A DNA stretch of 64,000 nucleotides from Mucilaginibacter sp. (GCA_031292485.1 JARLHA010000032.1:1-64000), one strand, 5' to 3'; shown: positions 8,883 through 18,388, counted from the stretch's first letter. The notes: generated by a model from the letters alone, not told the origin. Numbers and translations: made by a program.

Positions 8883-10364
8883 ATGATAATAAATAAATAT
8901 CTATACAATTGCCTGATTGTAATGGCTCTATTGTCTTCCTGCAAGAAAAACAATCCGGCACCCGCGAAAATTACCACAGATACCACAACCAAGGTAACCC
9001 CCACCTTTGATGTTGGTTCTATTACAGATACTTATGCAGATATTGCACCATTTATTTATTATCCCAAATGGACAGATTACAATGTACATGATCCCTCTAT
9101 AAAAAAATTTGGCGATTATTATTACTGCTATAGCACCGATGCAGGTTTTGGTATTACAGTACGGTCGGGCATACAAATCCGAAAATCAAAAGACCTGGTA
9201 CAATGGGAGTTTGTGGGCTGGGTATTTTCATCATTGCCGGCAATGGGGGCGCAATATATTACTTCGCAGGGAGGCACTCCGTACGATGCTTTATGGGCAC
9301 CCGATATCATAAAAATTGGTAATGAATACCGATTATATTATTCCTTGTCATCGGCAACTGCCCGCTTAAGCGTAATTGGTTTGGCTACTTCATCATCACC
9401 CGAAGGTCCTTGGACAGAAAAAGGTATTGCGGTTACCTCTACTAACGATAGCTCTGTGCAAACCAATGCGATCGACCCAACGGTCATCACCACAACAAGC
9501 GGCGATCAATGGATGTATTATGGGTCGGCTTGGGACGGCATTTACGCATTGAAGCTTAACGCCGCTACCGGCCTTGCGGCCACATCCGGCGATAAGGGCG
9601 CCCGGGTAGCAAACAGGGGCTTTACCAATGGAAAATACAATGGCAATATTGAAGGATCTGACATTATCTACAATCATGCATTAAACAAATATTTTCTTTT
9701 TATTTCATACGACTGGCTGCAAACCAAATATAACGAGCGGGTAGGGAGAGCTGACAACCCGCAAGGCCCATTTTATGATTACAATGGTGTGGATTTGAAT
9801 ACCAGCGTTGATCATGGCCCGATGATAATCGCTCCGTATGAATTTACTGGTCATGGCGGCTGGCAGGGAACTGCCGGTGGATGTGCATTTGACGACGGCA
9901 ACGGCCAATATTATATGGGCCACAATGGAAGACCTGGCGTTAATTCCTATTATATGGATCTGCATATCCGAAAAATTTCATGGACGCCTGACGGTTGGCC
10001 CGTGGTGTCGCCGGAACGCTTCGCAAATGTAGCGCAAACAGCTGTTAGCAATTCGGACATAGCCGGTAACTGGGAGCGTATTGAATTGAATTATACCGTT
10101 GTGCCGGGCTATTCAGCCGAGCAGGTGTCGCCGGATTTCCAGGTGGCTGCCCCCATGGTTTTGGGTACAGATGGTTCTATCAACGGCGATGCCACAAATA
10201 AATGGACCTATAATTCGCCCTGGTTGCAATTAAAATGGAACAACGGGAATACCGACAATGTGATGGTTGAAAGGGAAAGGGACTGGGAAAATAAAGTTGC
10301 AACTACGTTAGTGTTTACAGGTTTAAATAACCTGGGCACGGCGGTTTGGGGGAAGAAGAAATAA
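8883..10364 (+). CDS. GH43 arabinanase-like lipoprotein
   Basis: 493 residues. Lipoprotein signal (LLSSCKK, Cys about 20) suggests surface exposure beside SusCD. The five-bladed GH43 domain shows all three acids: catalytic base Asp in NVHDPSI, pKa-modulating Asp in NAIDPTVI and acid Glu in GNIEGSDII. The sequence resembles endo-1,5-alpha-L-arabinanases of GH43, and the last ~100 residues (SDIAGNWERIEL to AVWGKKK) look like the C-terminal beta domain found on extracellular arabinanases. It probably makes the first cuts in arabinan at the cell surface. Substrate is inferred from family and context; other GH43 activities such as xylosidase are possible. Confidence 0.88.
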   Translation: MIINKYLYNCLIVMALLSSCKKNNPAPAKITTDTTTKVTPTFDVGSITDTYADIAPFIYYPKWTDYNVHDPSIKKFGDYYYCYSTDAGFGITVRSGIQIRKSKDLVQWEFVGWVFSSLPAMGAQYITSQGGTPYDALWAPDIIKIGNEYRLYYSLSSATARLSVIGLATSSSPEGPWTEKGIAVTSTNDSSVQTNAIDPTVITTTSGDQWMYYGSAWDGIYALKLNAATGLAATSGDKGARVANRGFTNGKYNGNIEGSDIIYNHALNKYFLFISYDWLQTKYNERVGRADNPQGPFYDYNGVDLNTSVDHGPMIIAPYEFTGHGGWQGTAGGCAFDDGNGQYYMGHNGRPGVNSYYMDLHIRKISWTPDGWPVVSPERFANVAQTAVSNSDIAGNWERIELNYTVVPGYSAEQVSPDFQVAAPMVLGTDGSINGDATNKWTYNSPWLQLKWNNGNTDNVMVERERDWENKVATTLVFTGLNNLGTAVWGKKK

Positions 10365-10386
10365 CATAATCAATTTATAGTTTATA

Positions 10387-12369
10387 ATGAAAAAATACTT
10401 TTTAACACTATGTGCTACAGCGTTTTTAGCGCAGGCTTTTGGCCAGTCAAACAATACAGAAAAGATTTTTACCATTGATGCGGACAAAATAAAGACACAC
10501 ATCCAGTCTGCCATGTATGGAATCTTTTTCGAAGATATCAATATGTCTGCGGATGGTGGTGTTTATGCCGAGCTGGTTAAAAATCGTTCGTTCGAATTTA
10601 AAATGCCATTAATGGGTTGGAAAGAATTAAAACAAGATGGCACCGATGGCAGCATTTTGGTTTTAAACAGGGGCCGGGACAATCCTGATAACCCCAGGTA
10701 TATCCAGGTTACATCAATATCATCCAAAGGTTATGGCCTCAGTAATGAAGGTTTTCACGGCATGGGCATCAAAAAGGATGACAGATATAATTTTTCGGTC
10801 CTGGCAAAATTATCCGGAGCTAACGGTTTAAGCCTGCAAGTTGAATTGGTTGATAGTAAGGGCGATATTATCGGCAGTGCCGCTGTTTCGCCGTCCTCCG
10901 GTGAGTGGAAAAAATATACAGCCAGCTTTATTGCGTCCGAAACAGAACCTAAGGCAAGCCTCAGAATTTTCATAAAGGGTACAGGATCTGTGGACCTGGA
11001 TATGATCTCGCTTTTTCCGCAGGATACCTGGAAACGACGTCCGGGAGGCCTGAGAGCAGATCTTGTGCAAAAACTTGCTGACATGAAACCGGGGTTTTTA
11101 CGTTTCCCGGGCGGTTGTATCGTTGAGGGGCGTGAGCTGGATACCCGCTACCAATGGAAAAGAACAATAGGTGACGTGGCTAACAGGCGCATGATCATCA
11201 ACCGATGGAACACGGAATTTGCACACCGGCCGGCACCAGATTATTACCAAAGTTTTGGACTCGGTTTCCTGGAATATTTTGAATTGGCAGAAGATATTGG
11301 CGCTTCGCCGCTCCCGATTATCAACTGTGGTATGGCCTGCCAGTTTAATACCTGCGAAGTAGTTCCTTTAAATCAACTTGGCCCTTATGTACAGGACGCG
11401 CTTGACCTTATTGAGTTTGCAAACGGTTCTGTCACAACTAAATGGGGTAAAAAACGTGCAGAACTTGGTCATCCGAAACCATTTAATTTAAAAATGCTTG
11501 GCGTGGGCAACGAACAATGGGGCGATCAGTATATCGAACGATATAAGATATTTGAAAAAGCCATTCATGCCAAATATCCGCAGGTCAGGTTGGTAAGCAG
11601 TACAGGGCCTTCTCCTGATGGCGATATATTCAATCATTCAAACAAAATCCTCCGCGGGCTGAAAGCCGATATTCTTGACGAACATTATTACAGTTCGCCC
11701 GAATGGTTTTTTAAGAATGTAACGCGTTATGACAATTACGACCGAAAAGGTCCTAAAATATTTGCCGGCGAATATGCTGCGCAAAGCGTAGCAACGGTTA
11801 GTCCCGAAAATAAAAATAACTGGAAATGTGCGCTTTCTGAAGCGGCATTTATGACGGGCCTGGAACGTAATGCAGACGTTGTAAATATGGCCTCCTACGC
11901 GCCATTGTTTGCACATGTTGAAGGCTGGCAATGGACACCCGACTTAATCTGGTTTGATAACCTGCGTTCATATGGCACCCCTGATTATTATGTACAGCAA
12001 TTATACTCTCTGAATAAAGGAACAGATGTCGTTCCGATAACTTTAAACAAGGAAATTGTAACCGGGCAGGATGACTGTTTTGCAACCGCAGCTTTGGACG
12101 CCAACACGCATGAACTGATCATTAAAATTGTTAATGCCGGTAAACAGGGGCAAAGCGCTGATTTTGTGGTTAATGGTATAAAAGCCGGAGCGGAGGGTAC
12201 GCTAACCTTATTGCAGAGTGATGATTTGAGTGCCGTCAACTCTTTGGATAACCCATTTGTAATAAGCCCTAAAAACAACACAGTTATATTCAACAACAAT
12301 CATTTAAAGATGGCCCTTAAACCCTATTCATTTAATGTGATCAGGGTAAAAATGGATAAGTTACCTTAA
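10387..12369 (+). CDS. GH51 alpha-L-arabinofuranosidase, exported
   Basis: 660 residues with a cleavable signal peptide (ending QAFGQS), so probably periplasmic. A CBM4/9-like beta sandwich is inserted at about 90-215. The (beta/alpha)8 GH51 domain follows (RFPGGCIVEG near 239). The acid/base Glu is in GVGNEQW (residue 376) and the nucleophile in FAGEYAAQS (residue 462). A C-terminal beta domain ends NVIRVKMDKLP. GH51 enzymes release terminal L-arabinofuranose from arabinan side chains and arabino-oligosaccharides. The next gene starts 14 bases downstream, so it belongs to the four-gene enzyme operon 8883-14405. Confidence 0.93.
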   Translation: MKKYFLTLCATAFLAQAFGQSNNTEKIFTIDADKIKTHIQSAMYGIFFEDINMSADGGVYAELVKNRSFEFKMPLMGWKELKQDGTDGSILVLNRGRDNPDNPRYIQVTSISSKGYGLSNEGFHGMGIKKDDRYNFSVLAKLSGANGLSLQVELVDSKGDIIGSAAVSPSSGEWKKYTASFIASETEPKASLRIFIKGTGSVDLDMISLFPQDTWKRRPGGLRADLVQKLADMKPGFLRFPGGCIVEGRELDTRYQWKRTIGDVANRRMIINRWNTEFAHRPAPDYYQSFGLGFLEYFELAEDIGASPLPIINCGMACQFNTCEVVPLNQLGPYVQDALDLIEFANGSVTTKWGKKRAELGHPKPFNLKMLGVGNEQWGDQYIERYKIFEKAIHAKYPQVRLVSSTGPSPDGDIFNHSNKILRGLKADILDEHYYSSPEWFFKNVTRYDNYDRKGPKIFAGEYAAQSVATVSPENKNNWKCALSEAAFMTGLERNADVVNMASYAPLFAHVEGWQWTPDLIWFDNLRSYGTPDYYVQQLYSLNKGTDVVPITLNKEIVTGQDDCFATAALDANTHELIIKIVNAGKQGQSADFVVNGIKAGAEGTLTLLQSDDLSAVNSLDNPFVISPKNNTVIFNNNHLKMALKPYSFNVIRVKMDKLP

Positions 12370-12383
12370 TAGTAATTGTTACC

Positions 12384-13409
12384 ATGAAAAAAATATTTTT
12401 GTTGGTTTTAATGCTTTTTGTTGCCGGAATTACCCCCGCGCAAACATTGAAAACAGATATTTCAGTTCATGATCCGGTGATGATAAAGCAGGATAGTACT
12501 TATTACATGTTTTGCACAGGTCGGGGTATTTCCATGTGGTCGTCGATTGATAGGATTAATTGGAAGGCCGAAAAACAGGTTTTTGATGTGGCACCGCTTT
12601 GGGCTGGTAAAGTGGTGCCTGGGTTTAAAAATCATATATGGGCGCCTGATATATCATATTACAACGGCTTGTATTACTTATACTATGCGATATCTGCTTT
12701 TGGTAAAAATACCTCAGCAATAGGTCTTGCTACAAGTCCTACTTTGCATACCAGCGACGCGGCTTATAAATGGACCGATCAAGGGATCATTGTCCAATCA
12801 ATTCCAGGCAAAACGAATTGGAATGCAATCGATCCAAACCTTATCACTGACATCGACGGAACTCCTTATCTCGCCTTCGGGTCGTTTTGGGAGGGGATTA
12901 AAATAGTAAAACTGAAATCAAACAGGTTGGAGGTTGACGGACCGATCAGCAATTTGCCCACCATTGCCAGCCGTGTCCGCAATAAATCAATCGGCAACCC
13001 TCCGGCAATAGCTGATAACCCAAAGGACGCTGGCGGCAATGCCATCGAGGCTCCGTTTATTTTTAGACACGGAAAATACTTTTACCTTTTTGCTTCAATC
13101 GATTATTGCTGTAAAGGCCCTAAAAGTACCTATAAAATGATCGTTGGCCGTTCAAAAAAACTGTTAGGGCCATATTTCGATAAGGCTTATGTAAATATGA
13201 ATGAAGGTGGCGGCTCAATTGTTTTGGCCGGCGATAAGGACTGGTATGGCGTTGGCCATAATGCCGTATGTGCTTTTGAAGGAATTGATTATCTGATCTT
13301 TCATGGTTACGACGCGGCTGACCGCGGAATTTCAAAACTAAGGATAGTAAAACTTAAATGGCAGAAAGGCTGGCCGGAAATTGAGCCAAAAGCCGGACAA
13401 AATAAATAA
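12384..13409 (+). CDS. GH43 endo-1,5-alpha-L-arabinanase-like enzyme
   Basis: 341 residues with a signal peptide ending TPAQT. It is almost only the five-bladed propeller. Catalytic acids are Asp in SVHDPVMI, Asp in NAIDPNLI and Glu in NAIEAPFI, and the segments HIWAPDISYYNGLYYLYY and YLFASIDYCCKG are typical of family 43 arabinanases. Lacking the lipobox and the C-terminal domain of the 8883 enzyme, it may act in the periplasm on imported arabino-oligosaccharides. It lies 14 bases after the GH51 gene and 9 bases before the next GH43, in one operon. Confidence 0.9.
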   Translation: MKKIFLLVLMLFVAGITPAQTLKTDISVHDPVMIKQDSTYYMFCTGRGISMWSSIDRINWKAEKQVFDVAPLWAGKVVPGFKNHIWAPDISYYNGLYYLYYAISAFGKNTSAIGLATSPTLHTSDAAYKWTDQGIIVQSIPGKTNWNAIDPNLITDIDGTPYLAFGSFWEGIKIVKLKSNRLEVDGPISNLPTIASRVRNKSIGNPPAIADNPKDAGGNAIEAPFIFRHGKYFYLFASIDYCCKGPKSTYKMIVGRSKKLLGPYFDKAYVNMNEGGGSIVLAGDKDWYGVGHNAVCAFEGIDYLIFHGYDAADRGISKLRIVKLKWQKGWPEIEPKAGQNK

Positions 13410-13418
13410 GATAGAGGT

Positions 13419-14405
13419 ATGATCAAATCAGGGAATAAGTATTTATTAAAAGCCATTACCGCTTTGGCCTGTATTGCACCGTTTCTGGCTGTAGGTCAGG
13501 ATACGGTGATTCATTCAAAGGGTAATCCGATAATCAGGCACGTTTTTACGGCTGACCCGGCTGCTATGGTATACAAGGGCAGGGTTTACCTTTATACAGG
13601 CCACGATGAAGCCCCGGCTCGTCACAACGGCTATGTGATGCACAATTGGCTATGCTTTTCTTCTGACGATATGGTGAACTGGACCGAACATAGGCCAATC
13701 CCGATGGATGTTAAAACTTTTAAATGGGCCAAAGATGATGCATGGGCCTCGCAAGTGATTGAGCGCGATGGGAAGTTCTATTGGTATGTTGCAGTTGAGC
13801 ATGGTACTGTACCCGGCAAGGCAATCGGCGTTGCTGTATCCGACAGCCCAACCGGGCCCTTTGTTGATGCCAGAGGCAGTGCATTAGTTACCAATGATAT
13901 GACCACGGTTATGAAGCACCCCTGGGATGATATTGACCCTACGGTAATAATAGACGATGACGGTCAGGCCTGGTTGTTTTGGGGGAATGGCATTTGTTAT
14001 TACGCAAAACTGAAAAAGAACATGGTAGAATTGGACGGGCCTATTAAAACGCTTATACTGCCACATTACACAGAAGCGCCATGGATACACAAGCGCAAAG
14101 GCTGGTATTATCTATCATATGCCTATGACTTCCCTGAAAAAACGGCATATGCCATGAGCAAGAGCATTGAAGGTCCTTGGATATACAAGGGAATTATTAA
14201 CGAACTGGCAGGGAATAGCAACACCAATCACCAGGCGATCATTGATTTCAAAGGCAAAAGCTATTTTATATATCATAACGGTGCGCTGGCCGCCGACGCG
14301 GGAAGCTTTCATCGTTCAGTTTGTATCGACTACTTGTTTTATAATAAGGATGGTACTATTAAGCGGGTGATAATGACAAGTGAAGGGGTTAAAAAGGTGA
14401 AATAA
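13419..14405 (+). CDS. GH43 glycosidase (arabinofuranosidase/xylosidase type)
   Basis: 328 residues, signal peptide ending LAVGQ. The propeller is complete: Asp in VFTADPAAM, Asp in WDDIDPTVI and Glu in HYTEAPWIHK. It differs from the two arabinanase-like GH43 proteins in this locus (it has TGHDEAP and WTEHRPIPMD motifs near the N-terminus), so it likely belongs to another GH43 subfamily with exo activity, such as alpha-L-arabinofuranosidase or beta-xylosidase. It is the last gene of the 8883-14405 enzyme operon and is followed by a hairpin terminator at 14488. Confidence 0.87.
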   Translation: MIKSGNKYLLKAITALACIAPFLAVGQDTVIHSKGNPIIRHVFTADPAAMVYKGRVYLYTGHDEAPARHNGYVMHNWLCFSSDDMVNWTEHRPIPMDVKTFKWAKDDAWASQVIERDGKFYWYVAVEHGTVPGKAIGVAVSDSPTGPFVDARGSALVTNDMTTVMKHPWDDIDPTVIIDDDGQAWLFWGNGICYYAKLKKNMVELDGPIKTLILPHYTEAPWIHKRKGWYYLSYAYDFPEKTAYAMSKSIEGPWIYKGIINELAGNSNTNHQAIIDFKGKSYFIYHNGALAADAGSFHRSVCIDYLFYNKDGTIKRVIMTSEGVKKVK

Positions 14406-14487
14406 GGCGTTTAACAACTGAACGGTTTTATAACGTAATTTCTGACAGTTGATTAAATTTTATATGCTGCATAGTTGATTAATCAGG

Positions 14488-14518
14488 GCGCTTCAGGTGA
14501 GATGGAAGCGCTTTTTTT
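14488..14518 (+). terminator. Rho-independent terminator after the GH43 operon
   Basis: GCGCTTC pairs with GAAGCGC around a 10-base loop and is followed by seven T. It lies 83 bases after the last GH43 stop and 55 bases before the GH39 start, splitting the GH39 gene from the operon. Confidence 0.85.
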
Positions 14519-14572
14519 AAAAGTTCCGGGTTTGCATTAAAGACATGTTAAAAATAAGCCTGACATATAATC

Positions 14573-16288
14573 ATGACGAGAAAGCTAAGTTATAAACACA
14601 ACTTTAAGCGCTTTAAAAAGCATTTATTAGTGCTGGCGACGGGTTGTTTGTTAAATCAACCCATCCGGGCTCAAGATAACAGCCTTGCTGCCAAAATACA
14701 GGTAAACCTTGACAAGGCAATTGCACCGATGAAACCTATATGGGCATGGTTTGGCTATGATGAGCCTAACTATACTTATATGAAGGACGGCAAAAAGCTA
14801 CTGTCGGAAATAGCCGATTTAAGTCCTGTGCCGGTGTATGTGCGTACCCATAATTTGCTCACTTCGGGTGATGGGGCACCAGCTTTAAAGTGGGGATCGA
14901 CCAATGTTTATACCGAGGATGCAAACGGAAACCCCATTTATAACTTTCATATTATTGATAGCATATTTGATACTTATGTAAAACGGGGGATGAAACCACT
15001 TGCCCAAATTGGTTTTATGCCCGAAGCGCTGTCAATTCACCCGCAGCCGTATAAACATCACTGGAAACCAGGTATATCTTACGGGGAAATTGAGACAGGA
15101 TGGGCTTATCCGCCTAAGGACTATAACAAGTGGGGGCAATTAGTATATGAATGGGTAAAACATTGTGTGAACCGGTATGGTAAAAAAGAAGTTGAAAGTT
15201 GGTATTGGGAGGTTTGGAACGAGCCCAATGGCGCATACTGGAAAGCCACGATGCCCGAGTTTTTTAAATTATATGATTACGCTGCTGACGGTGTAAAAAG
15301 AGCATTACCAACAGCCCGAATTGGTGGCCCCAATGTTACCGGAGGCGCAGAAAAATGGCTCAGCGCTTTTATTAAACATTGTTTAGCGGATACGAATTAT
15401 GTAACCGGTAAAATCGGATCTCCGCTGGAGGTTATATTGTTTCATGCCAAAGGCTCGCCAAGGGTAGTGAACGGAACGGTTGTGATGAATATCAGGCAGC
15501 AATTAAACGACATTGCAAATCATTTTAAAACGATAAACGCTTTTCCGCAACTAAAAAATATCCCGGTAATTATAGCCGAATCGGACCCGGAAGGCTGTGC
15601 TGCGTGCGGGATGACAACCAATCCCGAAAATGCCTATCGTAACGGCACCATGTATTCGAGTTACACAGCCGCGGCATTTGCCCGTACGTATCTTCTTGCC
15701 GACCTGTATCACGAAAACTTGTTAGGCGCGGTTTCCTGGTCATTTGAATTTGAAGATCAGCCCTGGTTTGCCGGTTTCCGCGACCTGGCCACGAATGGGG
15801 TAGACAAACCTGTGTTGAATGTTTTTCGCATGTTTGGTATGATGAAAGGCATGCGCATACAAGCAGAAAGTAACCGTATGTATCCGCTTAAAACTGTCTT
15901 GGATTCAAGCATAAGGGGATCACTGACAGATATCGGTGCTTTGGCAACTAAAGTTGCAAATACGGCCGCCATAATGGTTTGGAACTATCACGATGCCGAT
16001 GTTCGCGGGCCAGGCGAGTTGGTACAGGTAATTATAAGCGGGATACCGGTACAAAAAATAAAGTTTACCCAATATCGTATTGATAAAGAACATAGCAATT
16101 CATATGAGGTATGGAAAAAAATGGGTTCGCCTCAAAACCCAACCAGTGTACAGATCAATAACCTGGAAAGATCCGGTCAGCTGGAAACTATGGAAATGCC
16201 TGAAAATATTAAGATAAATAAAGGTATCCTAACTTTAAATATAATGCTTCCCCGCCAGGGCGTTACTTTGTTAAAGCTCGATTGGTGA
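14573..16288 (+). CDS. GH39-family glycosidase
   Basis: 571 residues, N-terminal signal region ending QPIRAQ. The clan GH-A barrel carries the acid/base Glu in VWNEPN (residue 217) and a probable nucleophile Glu in IIAESDPEG (residue 336). The 119-residue spacing is close to that in known GH39 xylosidases. The nucleophile region is followed by a CAAC cysteine pair. A beta domain closes the protein (ILTLNIMLPRQGVTLLKLDW). GH39 members are mainly beta-xylosidases, with some arabinosidases. Here it sits behind its own terminator/leader at the end of an arabinan locus and may process a xylose- or arabinose-containing side chain. Confidence 0.87.
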   Translation: MTRKLSYKHNFKRFKKHLLVLATGCLLNQPIRAQDNSLAAKIQVNLDKAIAPMKPIWAWFGYDEPNYTYMKDGKKLLSEIADLSPVPVYVRTHNLLTSGDGAPALKWGSTNVYTEDANGNPIYNFHIIDSIFDTYVKRGMKPLAQIGFMPEALSIHPQPYKHHWKPGISYGEIETGWAYPPKDYNKWGQLVYEWVKHCVNRYGKKEVESWYWEVWNEPNGAYWKATMPEFFKLYDYAADGVKRALPTARIGGPNVTGGAEKWLSAFIKHCLADTNYVTGKIGSPLEVILFHAKGSPRVVNGTVVMNIRQQLNDIANHFKTINAFPQLKNIPVIIAESDPEGCAACGMTTNPENAYRNGTMYSSYTAAAFARTYLLADLYHENLLGAVSWSFEFEDQPWFAGFRDLATNGVDKPVLNVFRMFGMMKGMRIQAESNRMYPLKTVLDSSIRGSLTDIGALATKVANTAAIMVWNYHDADVRGPGELVQVIISGIPVQKIKFTQYRIDKEHSNSYEVWKKMGSPQNPTSVQINNLERSGQLETMEMPENIKINKGILTLNIMLPRQGVTLLKLDW

Positions 16289-16508
16289 GTTACTGAGACA
16301 TCATGTTTGTTGGTACGATCAGTTTCAGATATAATACCCCTGGTTAGTACGGTTGTTTATAAAACCCGGCTGTTCGTCAAAGAGTTGCTGATCTTCGAAT
16401 GTAAATAAATGAAGTTCAGGCGGCAAACACACCGGAATAATAAAGAGGCCAAATAAAATGGTGGCTCACAGCTGGCGATACACGGATAAAATTATTGAAA
16501 CTTCATTC

Positions 16509-16535
16509 GTCAATTTGTAATTGACGTGACGGTAG
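16509..16535. repeat. Solo sequence resembling the right end of the window's MITE-like element
   Basis: GTCAATTTGTAATTGACGTG followed by ACGGTAG matches the right terminus of the element at 55539-55565 in about 22 of 27 positions and that at 40187-40208 in 18 of 22. It covers the last codons of the Gly-rich gene on the minus strand. No matching left end was found within 300 bases. Confidence 0.35.
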
Positions 16536-17220
16536 TCTTTCCTTCGGCTTTCACCTGCTTAAAATACGCTATAAGCGTGTCAATGTTTTCGAGGATGTAA
16601 ACTTTGGCATGTATTTTATCCACGATGTCGGGGAAGTCGCCCATCATATCGCACATAATGTCTTCAAAATTTTTATCGTTCAGGCGTTTCATGTGGGCAG
16701 GGTTATCACCGTAATAATAAACCTGTTTTTGGTAGGTGCCACCACCGCCGCGGCCTATCGGAATTGAGACACCGCCGCCTACTCCGGCACCTATCCCGCC
16801 GGTGCCAACGCCTGCGCCGATGCCGGGATCGATACTTATGCCACCGCCGCCACTACCGGTTTTTACGCCACCGGCGGCGTAGAGTTTAATGTCTTCATCC
16901 AATACAACTCTTACAAAGTCAAAGTCATTATGCGCCCATGTTTCGTTGCCCGGCGCGTGGGCCACAACAAAACTATCCCGGGCAATAACAAATGATTTTA
17001 AATCACTGGCGCTTAGCTTAAAGGGTTCGGCTTTTTTGTCTTCCTTAAATTCTATAAAAGCTTCACCTTTTATAGGTGCTTTGCCCGAACCAAAACGTAT
17101 AAAACCGGTTTCAACGTTACCTTTCACATCGGTAAAGCGGCCTGCCATCCATTTTTGGCCATATGATTTTAATGATACAATGGTCAGTATAAAAAATAAA
17201 ATGATTAAAATTGAGCGCAT
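16510..17220 (-). CDS. Secreted protein with Gly-rich insert, function unknown
   Basis: 236 residues. A signal peptide (IILFFILTIVSLKSYGQ) is followed by an N-terminal half with KGNVETGFIRFGSG and FKLSASDLKSFVIARDSF, reminiscent of Bacteroidota periplasmic proteins that start with a short beta domain. A Gly-rich low-complexity stretch lies at about 125-162 (runs of GAGVG and GRGGGG). The C-terminal part (NDKNFEDIMCDMMGDFPDIV) is helical. I do not recognise the family. It is divergent from threonine aldolase (41 bases between starts) and lies outside the enzyme operon. Its last codons overlap a MITE-like end, so the C-terminus may have been altered by an insertion. Confidence 0.75.
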   Translation of the reverse strand: MRSILIILFFILTIVSLKSYGQKWMAGRFTDVKGNVETGFIRFGSGKAPIKGEAFIEFKEDKKAEPFKLSASDLKSFVIARDSFVVAHAPGNETWAHNDFDFVRVVLDEDIKLYAAGGVKTGSGGGGISIDPGIGAGVGTGGIGAGVGGGVSIPIGRGGGGTYQKQVYYYGDNPAHMKRLNDKNFEDIMCDMMGDFPDIVDKIHAKVYILENIDTLIAYFKQVKAEGKTTVTSITN

Positions 17221-17261
17221 AATTATTAAAACACAAATAACGCAATTTTAGCATATTTAAT

Positions 17262-18281
17262 ATGATGAATGTTGACTTACGCAGTGATACTGTTACCAAA
17301 CCTACACACGGAATGATGGAAGCCATGATGAACGCGAGGGTTGGGGATGATGTTTTTGGCGAGGATGAAAGCATTAATGAGCTGGAGCAAAAAGCCGCGG
17401 CTATATTCGGCATGGAAGCCGGTTTATTTTGCCCGTCAGGCACGATGACGAATCAAATCGGCATCAAATGCTTTACACAGCCGCTGGACGAATTAATTGC
17501 CGACCAAACAGCACACGTTTACCGCTACGAGGGCGGCGGAATAGCGTTTAACTCATCAGTATCAGCGAGGCTTTTAAATGGCTACAGGGGAATCATAACT
17601 GCCGAAATGATTGAACCAGAGATCAATGCTATTAACGATCATTATCCACGCACGAGTTTGGTGGTTCTAGAGAATACCGTAAACCGGGGAGGCGGTAGCT
17701 GTTATACGTTAGCCGATATACAACCAATAGCAGACTTATGCAAAAACAAGGGGCTGAAATTGCACCTTGATGGCGCCCGTATATTTAACGCTTTGGCCAA
17801 AACCGGCGACAGGGCTGAAGATTATGGCCGATATTTCGATGGTATTTCGGTTTGTCTTTCCAAGGGGCTTGGTGCTCCTGTCGGATCGGTGTTTTTGGCA
17901 AGTAAAGAAACTATTAAATATGCCCGCCGGGTTCGCAAGGTTTTTGGCGGAGGAATGCGGCAGGCAGGCTTTTTGGCTGCCGCAGGTGTATACGCACTTG
18001 ATCACCATGTTGACCGCCTTAAAATTGACCACAGCCATGCCCAAATATTGGCTGAGGAACTTGCTAATTGTGGCTGGGTAGCCAACGTATTGCCCGCTGA
18101 AACCAATATTGTGTTATTTGATACGGTTGAACCCGCTGCCATAGTTTTAGATAAACTTGCTGCAAAAGGTGTAAGGGCACTTTCAACAGGGCCAAACCGG
18201 ATAAGGTTTGTGTTGCACCTTGATGTACATCCAGACCAGGTGGAGTATGTAGTAAGTGCCCTGAAAACCTTTGAAGTTTAG
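17262..18281 (+). CDS. ltaE: Low-specificity L-threonine aldolase
   Basis: 339 residues, a fold-type I PLP enzyme that cleaves L-threonine (or allo-threonine) to glycine and acetaldehyde in the cytoplasm. Family signatures are all present: VDLRSDTVTKPT at the start, GDDVFGEDESINELE near 29, the LFCPSGTMTNQIG segment, LHLDGARIFNA near 168 and the PLP lysine in CLSKGLGAPVGS (K201). The start could equally be the second ATG three bases on (17265). It stands alone, divergent from a secreted protein of unknown function, so no operon partner informs its role. Confidence 0.95.
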   Translation: MMNVDLRSDTVTKPTHGMMEAMMNARVGDDVFGEDESINELEQKAAAIFGMEAGLFCPSGTMTNQIGIKCFTQPLDELIADQTAHVYRYEGGGIAFNSSVSARLLNGYRGIITAEMIEPEINAINDHYPRTSLVVLENTVNRGGGSCYTLADIQPIADLCKNKGLKLHLDGARIFNALAKTGDRAEDYGRYFDGISVCLSKGLGAPVGSVFLASKETIKYARRVRKVFGGGMRQAGFLAAAGVYALDHHVDRLKIDHSHAQILAEELANCGWVANVLPAETNIVLFDTVEPAAIVLDKLAAKGVRALSTGPNRIRFVLHLDVHPDQVEYVVSALKTFEV

Positions 18282-18356
18282 AATTGAGGGATCAGCAACA
18301 GGGTTTATCAATTTGACTATTATATTTGACCTGGAAAATGTGAATTATTTTATATT

Positions 18357-18364
18357 TATCTTTG
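18357..18364 (+). promoter_or_regulatory. Candidate -7 box for the toxin-antitoxin module
   Basis: TATCTTTG fits TAnnTTTG exactly, 24 bases before the antitoxin ATG. A second match, TATATTTG, lies at 18321-18328. No good -33 element was seen for either. Confidence 0.4.
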
Positions 18365-18388
18365 TGTTGAGCATTAAGTGAAATAAAA

